NCBI RefSeq assembly: GCF_021603645.1
Contig: NZ_BQHJ01000014.1
Coordinates: 1-64,000, forward strand
Length of the DNA stretch: 64,000 nt
DNA from: Pseudomonas pseudonitroreducens
GTDB taxonomy: Bacteria > Pseudomonadota > Gammaproteobacteria > Pseudomonadales > Pseudomonadaceae
Reading direction: 5' to 3'
Both the position numbers and the translations under genes were made by a program. Positions within the stretch are counted from its first letter, which is position 1. The number at the start of each line of letters is the position of its first letter. Positions 10,121 to 18,081 of this stretch are shown here, piece by piece. The notes beneath the pieces were generated by a model. That model worked only from the letters and a program-made list of their open reading frames with translations. It had not been told where the DNA came from and searched no databases.

Positions 10121-10158
10121 TCCCCTGCCGCGCGTCGGGCGCCGCAGGGGATTTTTTT
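10121..10158 (+). terminator. Orphan intrinsic terminator on the plus strand
   Basis: TCCCCTGC (10121-10128) pairs with GCAGGGGA (10144-10151) and is followed by seven T residues (10152-10158). No plus-strand gene precedes it, so it may end a small RNA or antisense transcript that starts between about 9900 and 10080. Confidence 0.6.
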
Positions 10159-10178
10159 GTCCAGGCGAAAGGGCTTTT

Positions 10179-10254
10179 GCAGGAGCGAGCCTGCTGGCGA
10201 ACGAGCCTGCCGGCAAATCCGTAGCTGGGCGGTTCGCGAGCAAGCTCGCCCCCA
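10179..10254. repeat. REPIN (degenerate copy)
   Basis: Left arm GCAGGAGCGAGCCTGCTGGCGAAC and inverted right arm GGTTCGCGAGCAAGCTCGCC flank a short spacer. It belongs to the same family as the copies at 13959, 17226 and 17979 but carries several substitutions. Confidence 0.8.
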
Positions 10255-10279
10255 CAATGTGCGGCACAGCGCGGAGATA

Positions 10280-11458
10280 TCAGCGCTCGCGCTGCAACAC
10301 CAGGATGCGCGAGAGCAGTTCGTCGCGATCGACGTAGCAGCCTTGCAGGTGGCGCTCGCCGCTGGCCGGGTCGAAGGCGGTGCGGGCGTGCAGGGTGCGG
10401 CGGTTGTCGAAGCACCACATCTGCCCGGCGCGCAGCTTCTGTTGCAGGCGGAAGCGCGGATCGCGGGTGAGCGTGAGGAAGGCGCGCCAGGCGTGGTAAA
10501 GCGCCTCCATGCGCTCGGCCGGGGCGTCGAAGGGACCGCGCAGGAAGTTGGCGATGCGGATTTCGCTGACCTCGCCCAGGGCGTCCAGGGCAATCACTGG
10601 CGCCAGGCAGCGGTAGTCGCTGCGGCGGTCCTTGTTGCGGAACTCGATGGGCATTTCGCACAGCGTGCGGAAATCTTCCGGCAGCTCTTCGCGCAACGCC
10701 CGGGCGATGGCGAAACCGTCGACGAACACGCTGTCGCCGCCATCGGCGTCGTTCACCAGGCAATGCAGGAATTGCAGCCCGGGCTGCAGCTCGCGGGTCG
10801 GCAGGTCGGTGTGCAGCGGCAGGTTGAAGGCGGTATAGGCGTTGCTGTCGGCGGCCGCGGCCTTGGACTTCACGTCAAACAGCACGCCGAAGTTGGTCTC
10901 GCGGATGAAGGCAATGCGCTGCGCGATGCGGTGCAGGGAGCCCGGCGCGGTGGGCACTCCATCCACACGGCTGAGGCCGAGGTCACGCAGGGCGAGCATC
11001 CACTCCAGCAGTGCAGCGTCGTCGTCCATCAGCTGCTCGTGCTGGAACGCCGGTACCGCGAAGTCGCTGTGCCAGACGCGGCTGGTGCGGCGCGCCGCCA
11101 GGCGCTCGGCGCGGGAGTCGTCGTCATAGGCGTGCGCGCGCAGCCAGCCCGGGTCGTATTGGCTGCGGTGACCATCGCTCCAGTGCACGCACAGATGGCC
11201 CAGTTCGATGGCGGCCCGTTCAGGGGCAAGGTCGGCGGGCACGTCGATGATTTCCAGTACCTGTTCCCGGGTGACCGCGTAGACGCACTCACCGCACGGG
11301 CAGTTGTCGCGCAGCCACTGGTGATGGAAGGGGCTGACGCGGCCATCGTCCCAGACCAGCTCGAGGCGGTTGGCCTGCGGACGCAGCGCGGTCAACGCAG
11401 CGGTCTGTGGATAAGTACGCCAGTCGGCGATGGTGGGACGTTCCAGCGTCGTTTCCAT
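10280..11458 (-). CDS. Gamma-butyrobetaine dioxygenase (BBOX-like Fe(II)/2-oxoglutarate oxygenase)
   Basis: Predicted to hydroxylate gamma-butyrobetaine to L-carnitine using 2-oxoglutarate, O2 and Fe(II) (EC 1.14.11.1 type). 392 residues, the normal length. The N-terminal zinc-binding DUF971-like domain shows Cys53, Cys55, Cys58 and His93, matching the Cys3His site of human BBOX. The TauD/TfdA-type C-terminal domain has the iron triad His216-x-Asp218 (LHTDLP) and His357 (RTLHAR), with a downstream Arg suited to 2-oxoglutarate. It is the last gene of the carnitine operon, 13 bp after the acylcarnitine hydrolase gene, so its product would feed the dehydrogenase encoded upstream. The close paralogue trimethyllysine dioxygenase is the main alternative, but the genomic context favours gamma-butyrobetaine. 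Confidence 0.85.
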   Translation of the reverse strand: METTLERPTIADWRTYPQTAALTALRPQANRLELVWDDGRVSPFHHQWLRDNCPCGECVYAVTREQVLEIIDVPADLAPERAAIELGHLCVHWSDGHRSQYDPGWLRAHAYDDDSRAERLAARRTSRVWHSDFAVPAFQHEQLMDDDAALLEWMLALRDLGLSRVDGVPTAPGSLHRIAQRIAFIRETNFGVLFDVKSKAAAADSNAYTAFNLPLHTDLPTRELQPGLQFLHCLVNDADGGDSVFVDGFAIARALREELPEDFRTLCEMPIEFRNKDRRSDYRCLAPVIALDALGEVSEIRIANFLRGPFDAPAERMEALYHAWRAFLTLTRDPRFRLQQKLRAGQMWCFDNRRTLHARTAFDPASGERHLQGCYVDRDELLSRILVLQRER

Positions 11459-11471
11459 GCTCGTCTCCTTG

Positions 11472-12401
11472 TCAGCTCAGGCTGCGGCGCAGGGCCGCGA
11501 TCAGGGCGCCGCGCAGGGCCTCCACTTCCGCCACGCGACGGGCGCGCAGGCAGCCGTGGACCAGCCCGGCACCGGGGAAGTAATCCACCGCCACGCCGGC
11601 TTCACGCAGGCGGTCGCGGTACAGCGCGCCGTCATCGCGCAGCGGGTCGAACTGGGCAACGGCGATGAAGGCTGGCGGCAGGCCGCCGAAGTCTTCGGCG
11701 AGCAAGGGCAGCGCCAGCGGATCGCGCCAGTCCGCGGGGCGCGAGAGGTAGGCGGCGAGGTATTCGTCGACGGCGGCACTGGTCATCAGCGGCGCGTCGG
11801 AGCAGGTGCTGCGCGAGGGCGTATCGAGGTTGCCCAGCGCGGGGTAGACCAGCGCCTGGGCAAGCGGCAGCGGCTCGCCGCTGGCGCGCAGGGCCAGACA
11901 GAGTGCCGCAGCGAGGTTGCCGCCGCCGCTGTCACCGGCGACTGCGATGCGGGTGTTGTCCACAGGCTCGTCGAGGCCGCCCTGCTGCAGCCGACGCCAG
12001 GCATCGAGGCAGTCGTCAAGGGCGGCAGGATAGGGATGTTCCGGCGCCAGCCGGTAGCTGATGGCGACCACCAGGGCGCCGAATTCGGCGGCCAGGGGAA
12101 TGCAGATCATGTCGTGGGTCTGGGCGCTGCCCAGCACCCAGCCGCCACCGTGGATGTAGAACACCGTGGGCCAGCCGTTCGCCGGTGGCGCGCCGTCAGG
12201 ACGATAGAGGCGCAGCGCGACCAGGCCGTCCGGCTGCACGTCGCGCACCAGCAGGCCCGACGGCACCGGCGGGGCGAAGGCGGCGGCCATGCGCTCGTAG
12301 TTTTCCCGCTGGGCATTGAGCGTAGGGCCCGCCAGTGGGTGAGCCTCCGTCTCGGCGACGAAAGCCTGCATCGCATCGGACAGCGGATAGCGCCGGTTCA
12401 T
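11472..12401 (-). CDS. hocS: Short-chain acylcarnitine hydrolase HocS-like (HSL-family alpha/beta hydrolase)
   Basis: 309-residue alpha/beta hydrolase of the hormone-sensitive-lipase family. Visible features are the oxyanion-hole motif HGGGW (residues 84-88), nucleophile Ser158 in GDSGGG, the Asp in FDPLRDDG and the His in LVHGC. There is no signal peptide, so it is cytoplasmic. The P. aeruginosa gene at the same place in the carnitine operon encodes HocS, which hydrolyses acetyl-, propionyl- and butyryl-carnitine; position and family suggest the same role here. The ATG at 12401 lies 5 bp after the preceding stop codon, so translation is probably coupled. The symbol rests on synteny recalled from P. 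aeruginosa, not on a catalytic signature specific to acylcarnitines. Confidence 0.82.
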   Translation of the reverse strand: MNRRYPLSDAMQAFVAETEAHPLAGPTLNAQRENYERMAAAFAPPVPSGLLVRDVQPDGLVALRLYRPDGAPPANGWPTVFYIHGGGWVLGSAQTHDMICIPLAAEFGALVVAISYRLAPEHPYPAALDDCLDAWRRLQQGGLDEPVDNTRIAVAGDSGGGNLAAALCLALRASGEPLPLAQALVYPALGNLDTPSRSTCSDAPLMTSAAVDEYLAAYLSRPADWRDPLALPLLAEDFGGLPPAFIAVAQFDPLRDDGALYRDRLREAGVAVDYFPGAGLVHGCLRARRVAEVEALRGALIAALRRSLS

Positions 12402-12406
12402 GCCAC

Positions 12407-12880
12407 TCAGCCCGGCAGGCCGATGACGCGGCCGACATAGTCCGGGCGCGGCAATGGACGATGGGCTTCGGCCAGCGCCAATACGCGCTCCAGCACCACG
12501 CCTTCGAAGGGGGCGGAGCGCGCGCCACCGTCGAGGCTCACGTGCAGCAGCATCTGTTCGCTGGCGGCCAGGGCGAGGGCCTCGCCGGCACGGTGCAGGC
12601 TGTGGAATACGTGCAGGCGCTTGCGGTCGTGGGCAATCAGCTGGGTGCGCACTTCGACCTTCTCGCCCTCCTTCACCTCGTGCAGGTAGTTGAGGTGCAC
12701 TTCGAGGGTGAACAGCGAATGGTGGGTCGCCGCGCGGTGTTCGGCATCGAGGCCGAGGTGGTCCATCAGGGAATCCGTGGCATAGCTGAACAGCAGCAGG
12801 TAGAAGGCGTCGCGCAGGTGGCCGTTGTAGTCGGTCCACTCGGCGAGGATGGGAGTTTCCCAGGTTTTCAGGGCGTGCAT
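12407..12880 (-). CDS. cdhB: Hotdog-fold thioesterase CdhB (betainyl-CoA thioesterase)
   Basis: 157-residue single hotdog-domain protein of the 4-hydroxybenzoyl-CoA thioesterase/FcbC type: the N-terminal stretch AEWTDYNGHLRDAFYLLLF contains the DxNGH-like catalytic loop, followed by the long central helix. In carnitine degradation the BKACE enzyme transfers CoA to the trimethylammonium acetyl fragment, and this thioesterase releases glycine betaine. It lies between cdhA (82 bp upstream, a gap that contains an interspersed repeat) and hocS (5 bp downstream). Start at ATG 12880; no alternative start with a better ribosome binding site is apparent. Confidence 0.87.
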   Translation of the reverse strand: MHALKTWETPILAEWTDYNGHLRDAFYLLLFSYATDSLMDHLGLDAEHRAATHHSLFTLEVHLNYLHEVKEGEKVEVRTQLIAHDRKRLHVFHSLHRAGEALALAASEQMLLHVSLDGGARSAPFEGVVLERVLALAEAHRPLPRPDYVGRVIGLPG

Positions 12881-12898
12881 GGCTGTGCGTCCGTGAGG

Positions 12899-12932
12899 CC
12901 CTCACCCCAGCCCTCTCCCAGAGGGAGAGGGG
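12899..12932. repeat. Short interspersed palindromic repeat (CTCTCCC/GGGAGAG family), copy 1
   Basis: CCCTCACCCCAGCCCTCTCC plus the complementary GAGGGAGAGGGGG arm. The same element occurs at 19747-19781, and a decayed half at about 58664-58683. This copy sits inside the operon between cdhA and cdhB. Confidence 0.8.
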
Positions 12933-12962
12933 GCGGTTCGGAGCAGGTGATGAACCGTGAGG

Positions 12963-13928
12963 TTAGTCGGCGAAGGCGAAGCCGTGTTTGGACTTGGTGT
13001 CCTTGATGGCGCCGAGCACCGCCAGCAGGCAGTCGTCGCGGTAGCGTTCCAGTTCGGCAATGCTGCGCGAGCCTTGCTGTTCACTGGTGCCCTCCACCAC
13101 GCGGTCGATCAGGGTGTCGGTGAGTTCCGGTGCCGGCAGGTAGGTCCAGGGCAGTTGCAGCGCCGGGCCGAACTGGGCCATGAAGTGGCGCATCCCGGCA
13201 TTGCCGCCGGCCAGGGTGTAGGTGAGGAAGGTGCCCATGAACGACCAGCGCAGGCCGGCGCCGAAACGGATCGCATCGTCGATTTCACCGGTGCTGGCGA
13301 CGCCGTCGTTGACCAGGTGCAGCGCCTCGCGCCAGAGCGCTTCGAGCAGGCGGTCGGCAATGAAGCCGGGGACTTCCTTGCGCACGTGCAGCGGGCGCAT
13401 GCCGAGCGATTCGTAGACCTTGATCGCGGCCTGCACGGCCTCGGGCGCGGTCTTCGCACCGCCCACCACTTCCACCAGCGGCAGCAGGTACACCGGGTTG
13501 AACGGGTGGCCGACCACACAGCGTTCGGGGTGCGTGGCGTCGGCGTAGAACTCGCTGGGCAGCAGGCCCGAGGTACTGGAGCCGATCAGGGCGTTGGGCT
13601 TGGCGGCAGCGCTGATCCTGGCGTGCAGCTCGCATTTCAGGTCGAGGCGTTCGGGGGCGCTTTCCTGGATGAAGTCGGCGTCGCGCACGCATTCCTCGAT
13701 GGTGGCGACAAAGCGCAGGCGGTCCTGCGAGGCGCCGGGGGCAAGGCCGGCTTTTTCCAGCGCCGGCCAGGCATTGGCGATGCGCGCGCGCAGAGCGGCT
13801 TCGGCGCCGGGAGCCGGGTCCCAGGCGACGACGTCGAGGCCGTGGGCCAGGGCGCGGGCAACCCAGCCGCTGCCGATGACACCGCTGCCGAGGGCGGCGA
13901 AGGTTTTGATGTCGGTGATGAAGGGCAT
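12963..13928 (-). CDS. cdhA: L-carnitine 3-dehydrogenase CdhA
   Basis: Oxidises L-carnitine to 3-dehydrocarnitine with NAD+ (EC 1.1.1.108). It is a 321-residue member of the 3-hydroxyacyl-CoA dehydrogenase superfamily: Rossmann motif GSGVIGSG at residues 14-21, the ESAPE segment near 89 and the GHPFNP signature near 139, in which His is the catalytic base, followed by the helical C-terminal domain. Carnitine dehydrogenases are shorter than fatty-acid HADs and this length fits. The neighbours (BKACE enzyme, thioesterase, carnitine-binding protein) fix the substrate. Upstream, 205 bp of repeats separate it from cdhC, so the operon may be attenuated there or the mRNA processed. Confidence 0.92.
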   Translation of the reverse strand: MPFITDIKTFAALGSGVIGSGWVARALAHGLDVVAWDPAPGAEAALRARIANAWPALEKAGLAPGASQDRLRFVATIEECVRDADFIQESAPERLDLKCELHARISAAAKPNALIGSSTSGLLPSEFYADATHPERCVVGHPFNPVYLLPLVEVVGGAKTAPEAVQAAIKVYESLGMRPLHVRKEVPGFIADRLLEALWREALHLVNDGVASTGEIDDAIRFGAGLRWSFMGTFLTYTLAGGNAGMRHFMAQFGPALQLPWTYLPAPELTDTLIDRVVEGTSEQQGSRSIAELERYRDDCLLAVLGAIKDTKSKHGFAFAD

Positions 13929-13958
13929 GGTAGCTCCAGCAGGAATGAGGGATTACCT

Positions 13959-14025
13959 GTAGGAGCGAGCTTGCTCGCGAACAAAGTCCGCAGCGGGGCT
14001 GGTTCGCGAGCAAGCTCGCTCCTAC
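13959..14025. repeat. REPIN (intact)
   Basis: GTAGGAGCGAGCTTGCTCGC at 13959 onward and its inverted partner ending at 14025 form a perfect pair about 18 bp apart. Each arm is itself a partial palindrome (GCGAGCTTGCTCGC), as in Pseudomonas REP elements. Confidence 0.92.
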
Positions 14026-14038
14026 GAAAAGCAGCTGT

Positions 14039-14115
14039 GTAGGGCGCATAACGCGCAGCGTTATCCGCCGTTTTGGTACGGCGGCGGATAACCCATCCCG
14101 GGTTATTCGCCCTAC
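14039..14115. repeat. 77-bp nested palindromic element
   Basis: Outer arms GTAGGGCGCATAACGCG and CGGGTTATTCGCCCTAC, inner arms GTTATCCGCCG and CGGCGGATAAC, separated by TTTTGGTA. It is distinct from the adjacent REPIN in sequence and structure. It could fold into a long hairpin in the caiX-cdhC-cdhA transcript. Confidence 0.85.
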
Positions 14116-14133
14116 GGTGTTGGGGCTCGTAAA

Positions 14134-15018
14134 TCAGCGCGGCTTGAGGTTCATCTTCCTGCGCCCCTCGGCCGGGGTCAGGGCGCGGCCGCCCAGGCGC
14201 TCGATGATCTCGATGGCGCGCTCGACCAGTTGGCCGTTGCTGGCATGCACGCCGCGGTCGAGCCAGATGTTGTCTTCCAGGCCGACCCGTACGTTGCCGC
14301 CCAGCAACATGGCCTGGGCAACCATCGGCATCTGCGAGCGGCCGATGCCGAAGCCGGCCCAGGTCAGGCCGTCGGGAATGTTGTCGGCCATGGCTTTCAT
14401 GGTGGTGGTATCCGCCGGGGCGCCCCATGGGATTCCGAGGCAGATCTGGATCAGCGGGTCTTCCAGCAGGCCTTCCTTGAGCATCTGTTTGGCGAACCAG
14501 AGGTGGCCGGTGTCGAAGATTTCCAGCTCGGCCTTAACGCCCAGTTCGGTGATGCGCTTGGCGCCGGCGCGCAGCTGCGCCGGGGTGGAGACGTAGATGA
14601 AGTCGCCATCGCCAAAGTTCAGGGTGCCGCAGTCCAGGGTGCAGATTTCCGGCAGCAGTTCCTCGACGTGCTTCAGGCGCTCCAGCGGCCCGACCAGGTC
14701 GGTGCCGGCGCCGAATTCCAGCGGTTGTTCACCCTGGCCGATCTGCAGGTCACCGCCCATCCCGGCGGTGAGGTTGATGATGACGTCGGTGTCGCTCTCG
14801 CGGATGCGCTCGACCACTTCGCGGTAGAGCTTCACGTCGCGGCTGGGCTTGCCGGTCTGCGGGTCGCGGACGTGGCAGTGGGCGACGGTGGCGCCGGCCT
14901 TGGCGGCCTCGATGGCGGCGGCGGCGATTTCCTTCGGGGTGACGGGAATGGCCGGGTGCTTGCCGACGGTGTCGCCGGCGCCGGTCACCGCGCAGGTGAC
15001 AATGACTTCGTAGTTCAC
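14134..15018 (-). CDS. cdhC: 3-dehydrocarnitine cleavage enzyme CdhC (BKACE/DUF849 family)
   Basis: Beta-keto acid cleavage enzyme: condenses 3-dehydrocarnitine with acetyl-CoA to give acetoacetate and betainyl-CoA (Zn-dependent TIM barrel). 294 residues from GTG 15018, which has AAGGAC 7 bp upstream; the in-frame start at 15126 would overlap the caiX coding region and is rejected. Visible signatures: VIVTCAVTG at the N-terminus, the zinc-ligand motif HCHVRD near residue 47, GGDLQIG, and the C-terminal ligand region [11 protein letters not shown]. It lies between the binding protein and the dehydrogenase, as in the P. aeruginosa cdh locus. Confidence 0.9.
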   Translation of the reverse strand: MNYEVIVTCAVTGAGDTVGKHPAIPVTPKEIAAAAIEAAKAGATVAHCHVRDPQTGKPSRDVKLYREVVERIRESDTDVIINLTAGMGGDLQIGQGEQPLEFGAGTDLVGPLERLKHVEELLPEICTLDCGTLNFGDGDFIYVSTPAQLRAGAKRITELGVKAELEIFDTGHLWFAKQMLKEGLLEDPLIQICLGIPWGAPADTTTMKAMADNIPDGLTWAGFGIGRSQMPMVAQAMLLGGNVRVGLEDNIWLDRGVHASNGQLVERAIEIIERLGGRALTPAEGRRKMNLKPR

Positions 15019-15091
15019 GGTGGCTGTCCTTCTTGAGGTCGAACGAACCCACCGCGCGCCGGGCGACGCGCAGGGAGTTGCTTGGAGAGGG

Positions 15092-16030
15092 TTACTTGAG
15101 CGAGGCCTGAACGGCGGCGAGGCCATCCTTGCCGTCGAAGGTGGTCACACCCTCGAGCCAGGTCTTGAGCGAATCGGGGTTTTCCTTCAGCCAGGCCTTG
15201 GCGGCATCCACCGGCTGGCTGCGGTCGAGGATCGGCACCATCACCTGGCTCACCTGCTGGCTGCTGAACTTGAGGTTGTGCAGCAGCTTGGCGACGTTGC
15301 CGCACTGCGCCTGGTAGCCGCCGGCGGTCATGATCGAGACGGTGGCGGAGCCTTCGTTGGGGCCGAACACGTCGTCGCTGCCGGTGAGGTATTTCATGTC
15401 GATCTGCAGGTTCATCGGGTGCGGTTTCCAGCCGAAGAACACCACCCACTGCTGGCGCTTGATGGCGCGCTTGACCGCGGTGAGCATGCCGGCCTCGCTG
15501 GATTCGACGATCTGGAAGCCCTTCAGGCCGAACTTGTCCTTGGCGATCATGTCGGCGGTGATGCGGTTCGAGCCACTGCCGGGCTCGATCAGGTAGATCT
15601 TGTTGTTCAGCTTGTCCTTGAACTTGGCGATGTCGGCGAAGGTCTTCAGACCGCCCTCGTAGACGTAGCTCGGTACGGCGTAGGTGGACTGCGCGTCGGG
15701 CAGGGTCGGCGGGGTGATGACGTCGATCTGCTGCTTGTCGAGATAGGGTTTGGCCACCGGCTGCATGGTCGGCTGCCAGTAGCCGAGGAACACGTCGAGC
15801 TGCTTGTCGGCCATGCCGGCGAGGATGATCTGCTGCGAGGCGCTGGTCTGCTTGACCTTGTAGCCCAGGCCGTCGAGCACGGCTTCGGCCACGGCGCTGC
15901 TGGCCACCACGTCGGTCCAGTTCACCGTGCCCATGCGCACGTTCTGGCACTGGGCGGGCTCGGCGGCCCAGGTGGTGCTGGCGGCGGCCATCAGTACAGC
16001 GCAGCCGAGCGCTTTGATCGATCGCTTCAT
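15092..16030 (-). CDS. caiX: Carnitine-binding periplasmic protein CaiX (orphan ABC substrate-binding subunit)
   Basis: 312-residue OpuAC/ProX-type substrate-binding protein. Residues 1-22 form a Sec signal peptide ([11 protein letters not shown]). The mature part has the aromatic-cage character of quaternary-amine binders (for example LGYWQP, and the FFGWKPHPM segment). It should capture carnitine in the periplasm. No permease or ATPase is encoded alongside; in P. aeruginosa CaiX, CbcX and BetX share one CbcWV membrane complex, and the same is likely here. ATG 16030 has the strong site GGGAGAAGTC upstream. It is the first gene of the operon, divergent from cdhR. Confidence 0.92.
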   Translation of the reverse strand: MKRSIKALGCAVLMAAASTTWAAEPAQCQNVRMGTVNWTDVVASSAVAEAVLDGLGYKVKQTSASQQIILAGMADKQLDVFLGYWQPTMQPVAKPYLDKQQIDVITPPTLPDAQSTYAVPSYVYEGGLKTFADIAKFKDKLNNKIYLIEPGSGSNRITADMIAKDKFGLKGFQIVESSEAGMLTAVKRAIKRQQWVVFFGWKPHPMNLQIDMKYLTGSDDVFGPNEGSATVSIMTAGGYQAQCGNVAKLLHNLKFSSQQVSQVMVPILDRSQPVDAAKAWLKENPDSLKTWLEGVTTFDGKDGLAAVQASLK

Positions 16031-16251
16031 GACTTCTCCCTCAAGGCCTTTGCGGCGTTGGTTATCGTTTTTGTAGGTCATGGCCCTCACGGGGGCTGGA
16101 GAACAAATTACGCAGGCGTCGCCCCGGTGGATCGCACAGCGGCGACCAGCTCTTGCACAGCAGCGACCTCCCCGATTGCCAGGGCGACGACCTTGGTCCA
16201 TAAGCAGAGGCAGGCTGCCAGTATGCTGCCCCCAATTGCACGGTACCCGCC
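16031..16251. promoter_or_regulatory. Divergent caiX/cdhR promoter region
   Basis: 221 bp between the start codons of caiX and cdhR. CdhR should bind here to activate the carnitine operon. I see no certain operator or -10/-35 hexamers by eye. Confidence 0.6.
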
Positions 16252-17229
16252 ATGTCCCAAGACTTCTGGTTCCTGCTGTTGCCCGGTTTTTCCGTGATGG
16301 GCTTCGTCTCCGCCGTGGAGCCGCTGCGGGTGGCCAACCGCTTCCGCGGCGAGCTGTACCGCTGGCACCTGATGAGCCTGGACGGCGGCCCGGTGCTGGC
16401 CAGCAACGGCATGTCGATGAACGCCGACAGCGGCCTGGAGGCTTTGCGCGAAGGCGACACGCTGCTGGTGGTGGCCGGCTTCGAACCACTGCGCGCCTGC
16501 ACCCCGGCGCTGCTGCACTGGCTGAAGCGGCTGGACCGCGACGGCGTGACTCTGGGCGGCATCGATACCGGCAGCTTCGTGCTGGCCGAGGCCGGGCTGC
16601 TGCAGCGCCAGCGCTGCACGGTGCACTGGGAGGCGCTGGACGCCTTCAGGGAGACTTATCCACAGGTGCAGGCGACCCAGGAGCTGTTCGAGATTGACGG
16701 CCCCCGCATCACCTCCGCTGGCGGCACGGCATCCATCGACCTGATGCTCGACCTGATCGCCCAGGACCATGGGCCGGAGCTGGCGGTACAGGTGTCGGAA
16801 CAGTTCGTGGTCGGGCGCATCCGCCCCCGCCAGGATCACCAGCGCCTGCAGGTCGCCAGCCGCTATGGCGTCTCCAACCGCAAGCTGGTGCAGGTGATCG
16901 GCGAAATGGAACGCCACACCGAACCGCCGCTGAGCACGCTGGAGCTGGCCGAACGCATCCAGGTCACCCGCCGCCAGCTGGAGCGCCTGTTCCGCCTGCA
17001 CCTGAACGATACGCCGTCGAACTTCTATCTCGGCCTGCGCCTGGACAAGGCGCGCCAGTTGCTGCGCCAGACCGACATGAGCGTGCTGGAGATCGGCGTC
17101 GCCTGCGGCTTCGAGACGCCTTCCTACCTGTCGCGCAGTTACCGGACGAAGTTCGGCGTGTGCCCGAGCCAGGATCGGGTGGGGTTGCGCAAGGTGGCGG
17201 CCAAGGCCGTCATCCCGCACACCCTGTAG
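16252..17229 (+). CDS. cdhR: Carnitine-responsive AraC-family regulator CdhR
   Basis: 325-residue transcription activator with an N-terminal DJ-1/PfpI (GATase-1-like) domain (residues 5-185) and two C-terminal AraC helix-turn-helix motifs (about 220-310; [13 protein letters not shown] and [18 protein letters not shown]). This is the GbdR/ArgR/CdhR subfamily, whose N-domain senses small quaternary amines or amino acids. It is divergent from caiX, the position of CdhR in P. aeruginosa, where it is needed for growth on carnitine. No clear Shine-Dalgarno precedes ATG 16252, suggesting weak translation. A REPIN follows immediately. A DnaA-box-like 9-mer lies inside the gene at 16656-16664. Confidence 0.9.
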   Translation: MSQDFWFLLLPGFSVMGFVSAVEPLRVANRFRGELYRWHLMSLDGGPVLASNGMSMNADSGLEALREGDTLLVVAGFEPLRACTPALLHWLKRLDRDGVTLGGIDTGSFVLAEAGLLQRQRCTVHWEALDAFRETYPQVQATQELFEIDGPRITSAGGTASIDLMLDLIAQDHGPELAVQVSEQFVVGRIRPRQDHQRLQVASRYGVSNRKLVQVIGEMERHTEPPLSTLELAERIQVTRRQLERLFRLHLNDTPSNFYLGLRLDKARQLLRQTDMSVLEIGVACGFETPSYLSRSYRTKFGVCPSQDRVGLRKVAAKAVIPHTL

Positions 17230-17304
17230 GAGCGAGCTTGCTCGCGAACGGAGTCAATCGGCAGCGTCGGAACTGGGTGGGTTCGCGAGCAAGCTCGCTC
17301 CTAC
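17226..17304. repeat. REPIN (intact)
   Basis: Starts 4 bp before the cdhR gene end and consists of the family left arm (17226-17249), a spacer and the inverted arm ending at 17304. It may stabilise the cdhR mRNA end. Confidence 0.9.
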
Positions 17305-17410
17305 GAAAAGCAGATTGGCAATATCTGTGGGATTACCGTCATTTACCCATCCACGGCCCAGGCGGAGGATGGGCATCAGGTTCCTCACCCACTGCCTCTG
17401 GAGGCCCACC

Positions 17411-17881
17411 ATGAGCGAAGCCCGTCCCCCTCTCCCGCCGTTCACCCGCGAAACCGCGATCCAGAAAGTCCGCCTCGCCGAGGACGGCTGGAACAGCCGC
17501 GATCCGCACCGCGTGTCGCTGGCCTATACGCCCGACAGCCGCTGGCGCAATCGCGCGACCTTCGTCCAGGGCCGTGAGCAGATCGTCCAGTTCCTCACCG
17601 CCAAGTGGGTGCGCGAGCAGCAGTACCGGCTGATCAAGGAGCTCTGGGCGTTCACCGAGAACCGCATCGCCGTGCGCTTCGCCTATGAGTGGCACGACGA
17701 CTCCGGCAACTGGTTCCGTTCCTACGGCAACGAGAACTGGGCCTTCGACGAGAACGGCCTGATGTTCGAGCGCCACGCCAGCATCAACGACCTGCCGATC
17801 AGCGAGGACGAACGCCTGTTCCGCTGGCCGCAAGGACGCCGACCGGATGATCATCCGTCGCTGAGCGAGCTGGGGCTGTAG
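17411..17881 (+). CDS. NTF2-like protein, DUF1348 family
   Basis: 156-residue protein of the nuclear-transport-factor-2-like fold, DUF1348 type: it opens with [20 protein letters not shown], contains the SRWRNR and [21 protein letters not shown] segments typical of the family, and ends shortly after the [14 protein letters not shown] tail. It is cytoplasmic with no signal peptide. Family members are often steroid-isomerase-like or of unknown activity, so no reaction is assigned. ATG 17411 was chosen because TGGAGG lies 6-8 bp upstream; earlier starts lack a site. It stands alone between two REPIN-containing gaps. Confidence 0.88.
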   Translation: MSEARPPLPPFTRETAIQKVRLAEDGWNSRDPHRVSLAYTPDSRWRNRATFVQGREQIVQFLTAKWVREQQYRLIKELWAFTENRIAVRFAYEWHDDSGNWFRSYGNENWAFDENGLMFERHASINDLPISEDERLFRWPQGRRPDDHPSLSELGL

Positions 17882-17978
17882 AGGGTTATCCGCAGCACCG
17901 GAGTGGTCCGTACCGCGCCGGGAGTCGATCGCGGACAGAGTCCGCTCCTACGCAAATGGAAATGCCGGAGTCAGCCCT

Positions 17979-18072
17979 GTAGGAGCGAGCTTGCTCGCGA
18001 ACGGATTCAGCCGGTGACGCCATGAGCCGGGCTGGTTCGCGAGCAAGGGCTAGGCGCCCCTCTCGCTCCTGC
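17979..18072. repeat. REPIN with a 14-bp insertion in its right arm
   Basis: The left arm (17979-18002) is canonical. The right arm begins at 18034 but is split after GGTTCGCGAGCAAG by GGCTAGGCGCCCCT (18048-18061), then resumes as CTCGCTCCTGC. Confidence 0.85.
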
Positions 18073-18081
18073 AAAGAGCCG

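Larger units (their letters stand above)
9896..10279. other. Gene-free interval with REPIN and orphan terminator
   Basis: 384 bp between the small hypothetical gene and the dioxygenase stop codon. It contains a plus-strand intrinsic-terminator-like hairpin (10121-10158) and a degenerate REPIN (10179-10254). I find no convincing reading frame. The terminator points rightward although both flanking genes are leftward. Confidence 0.6.
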
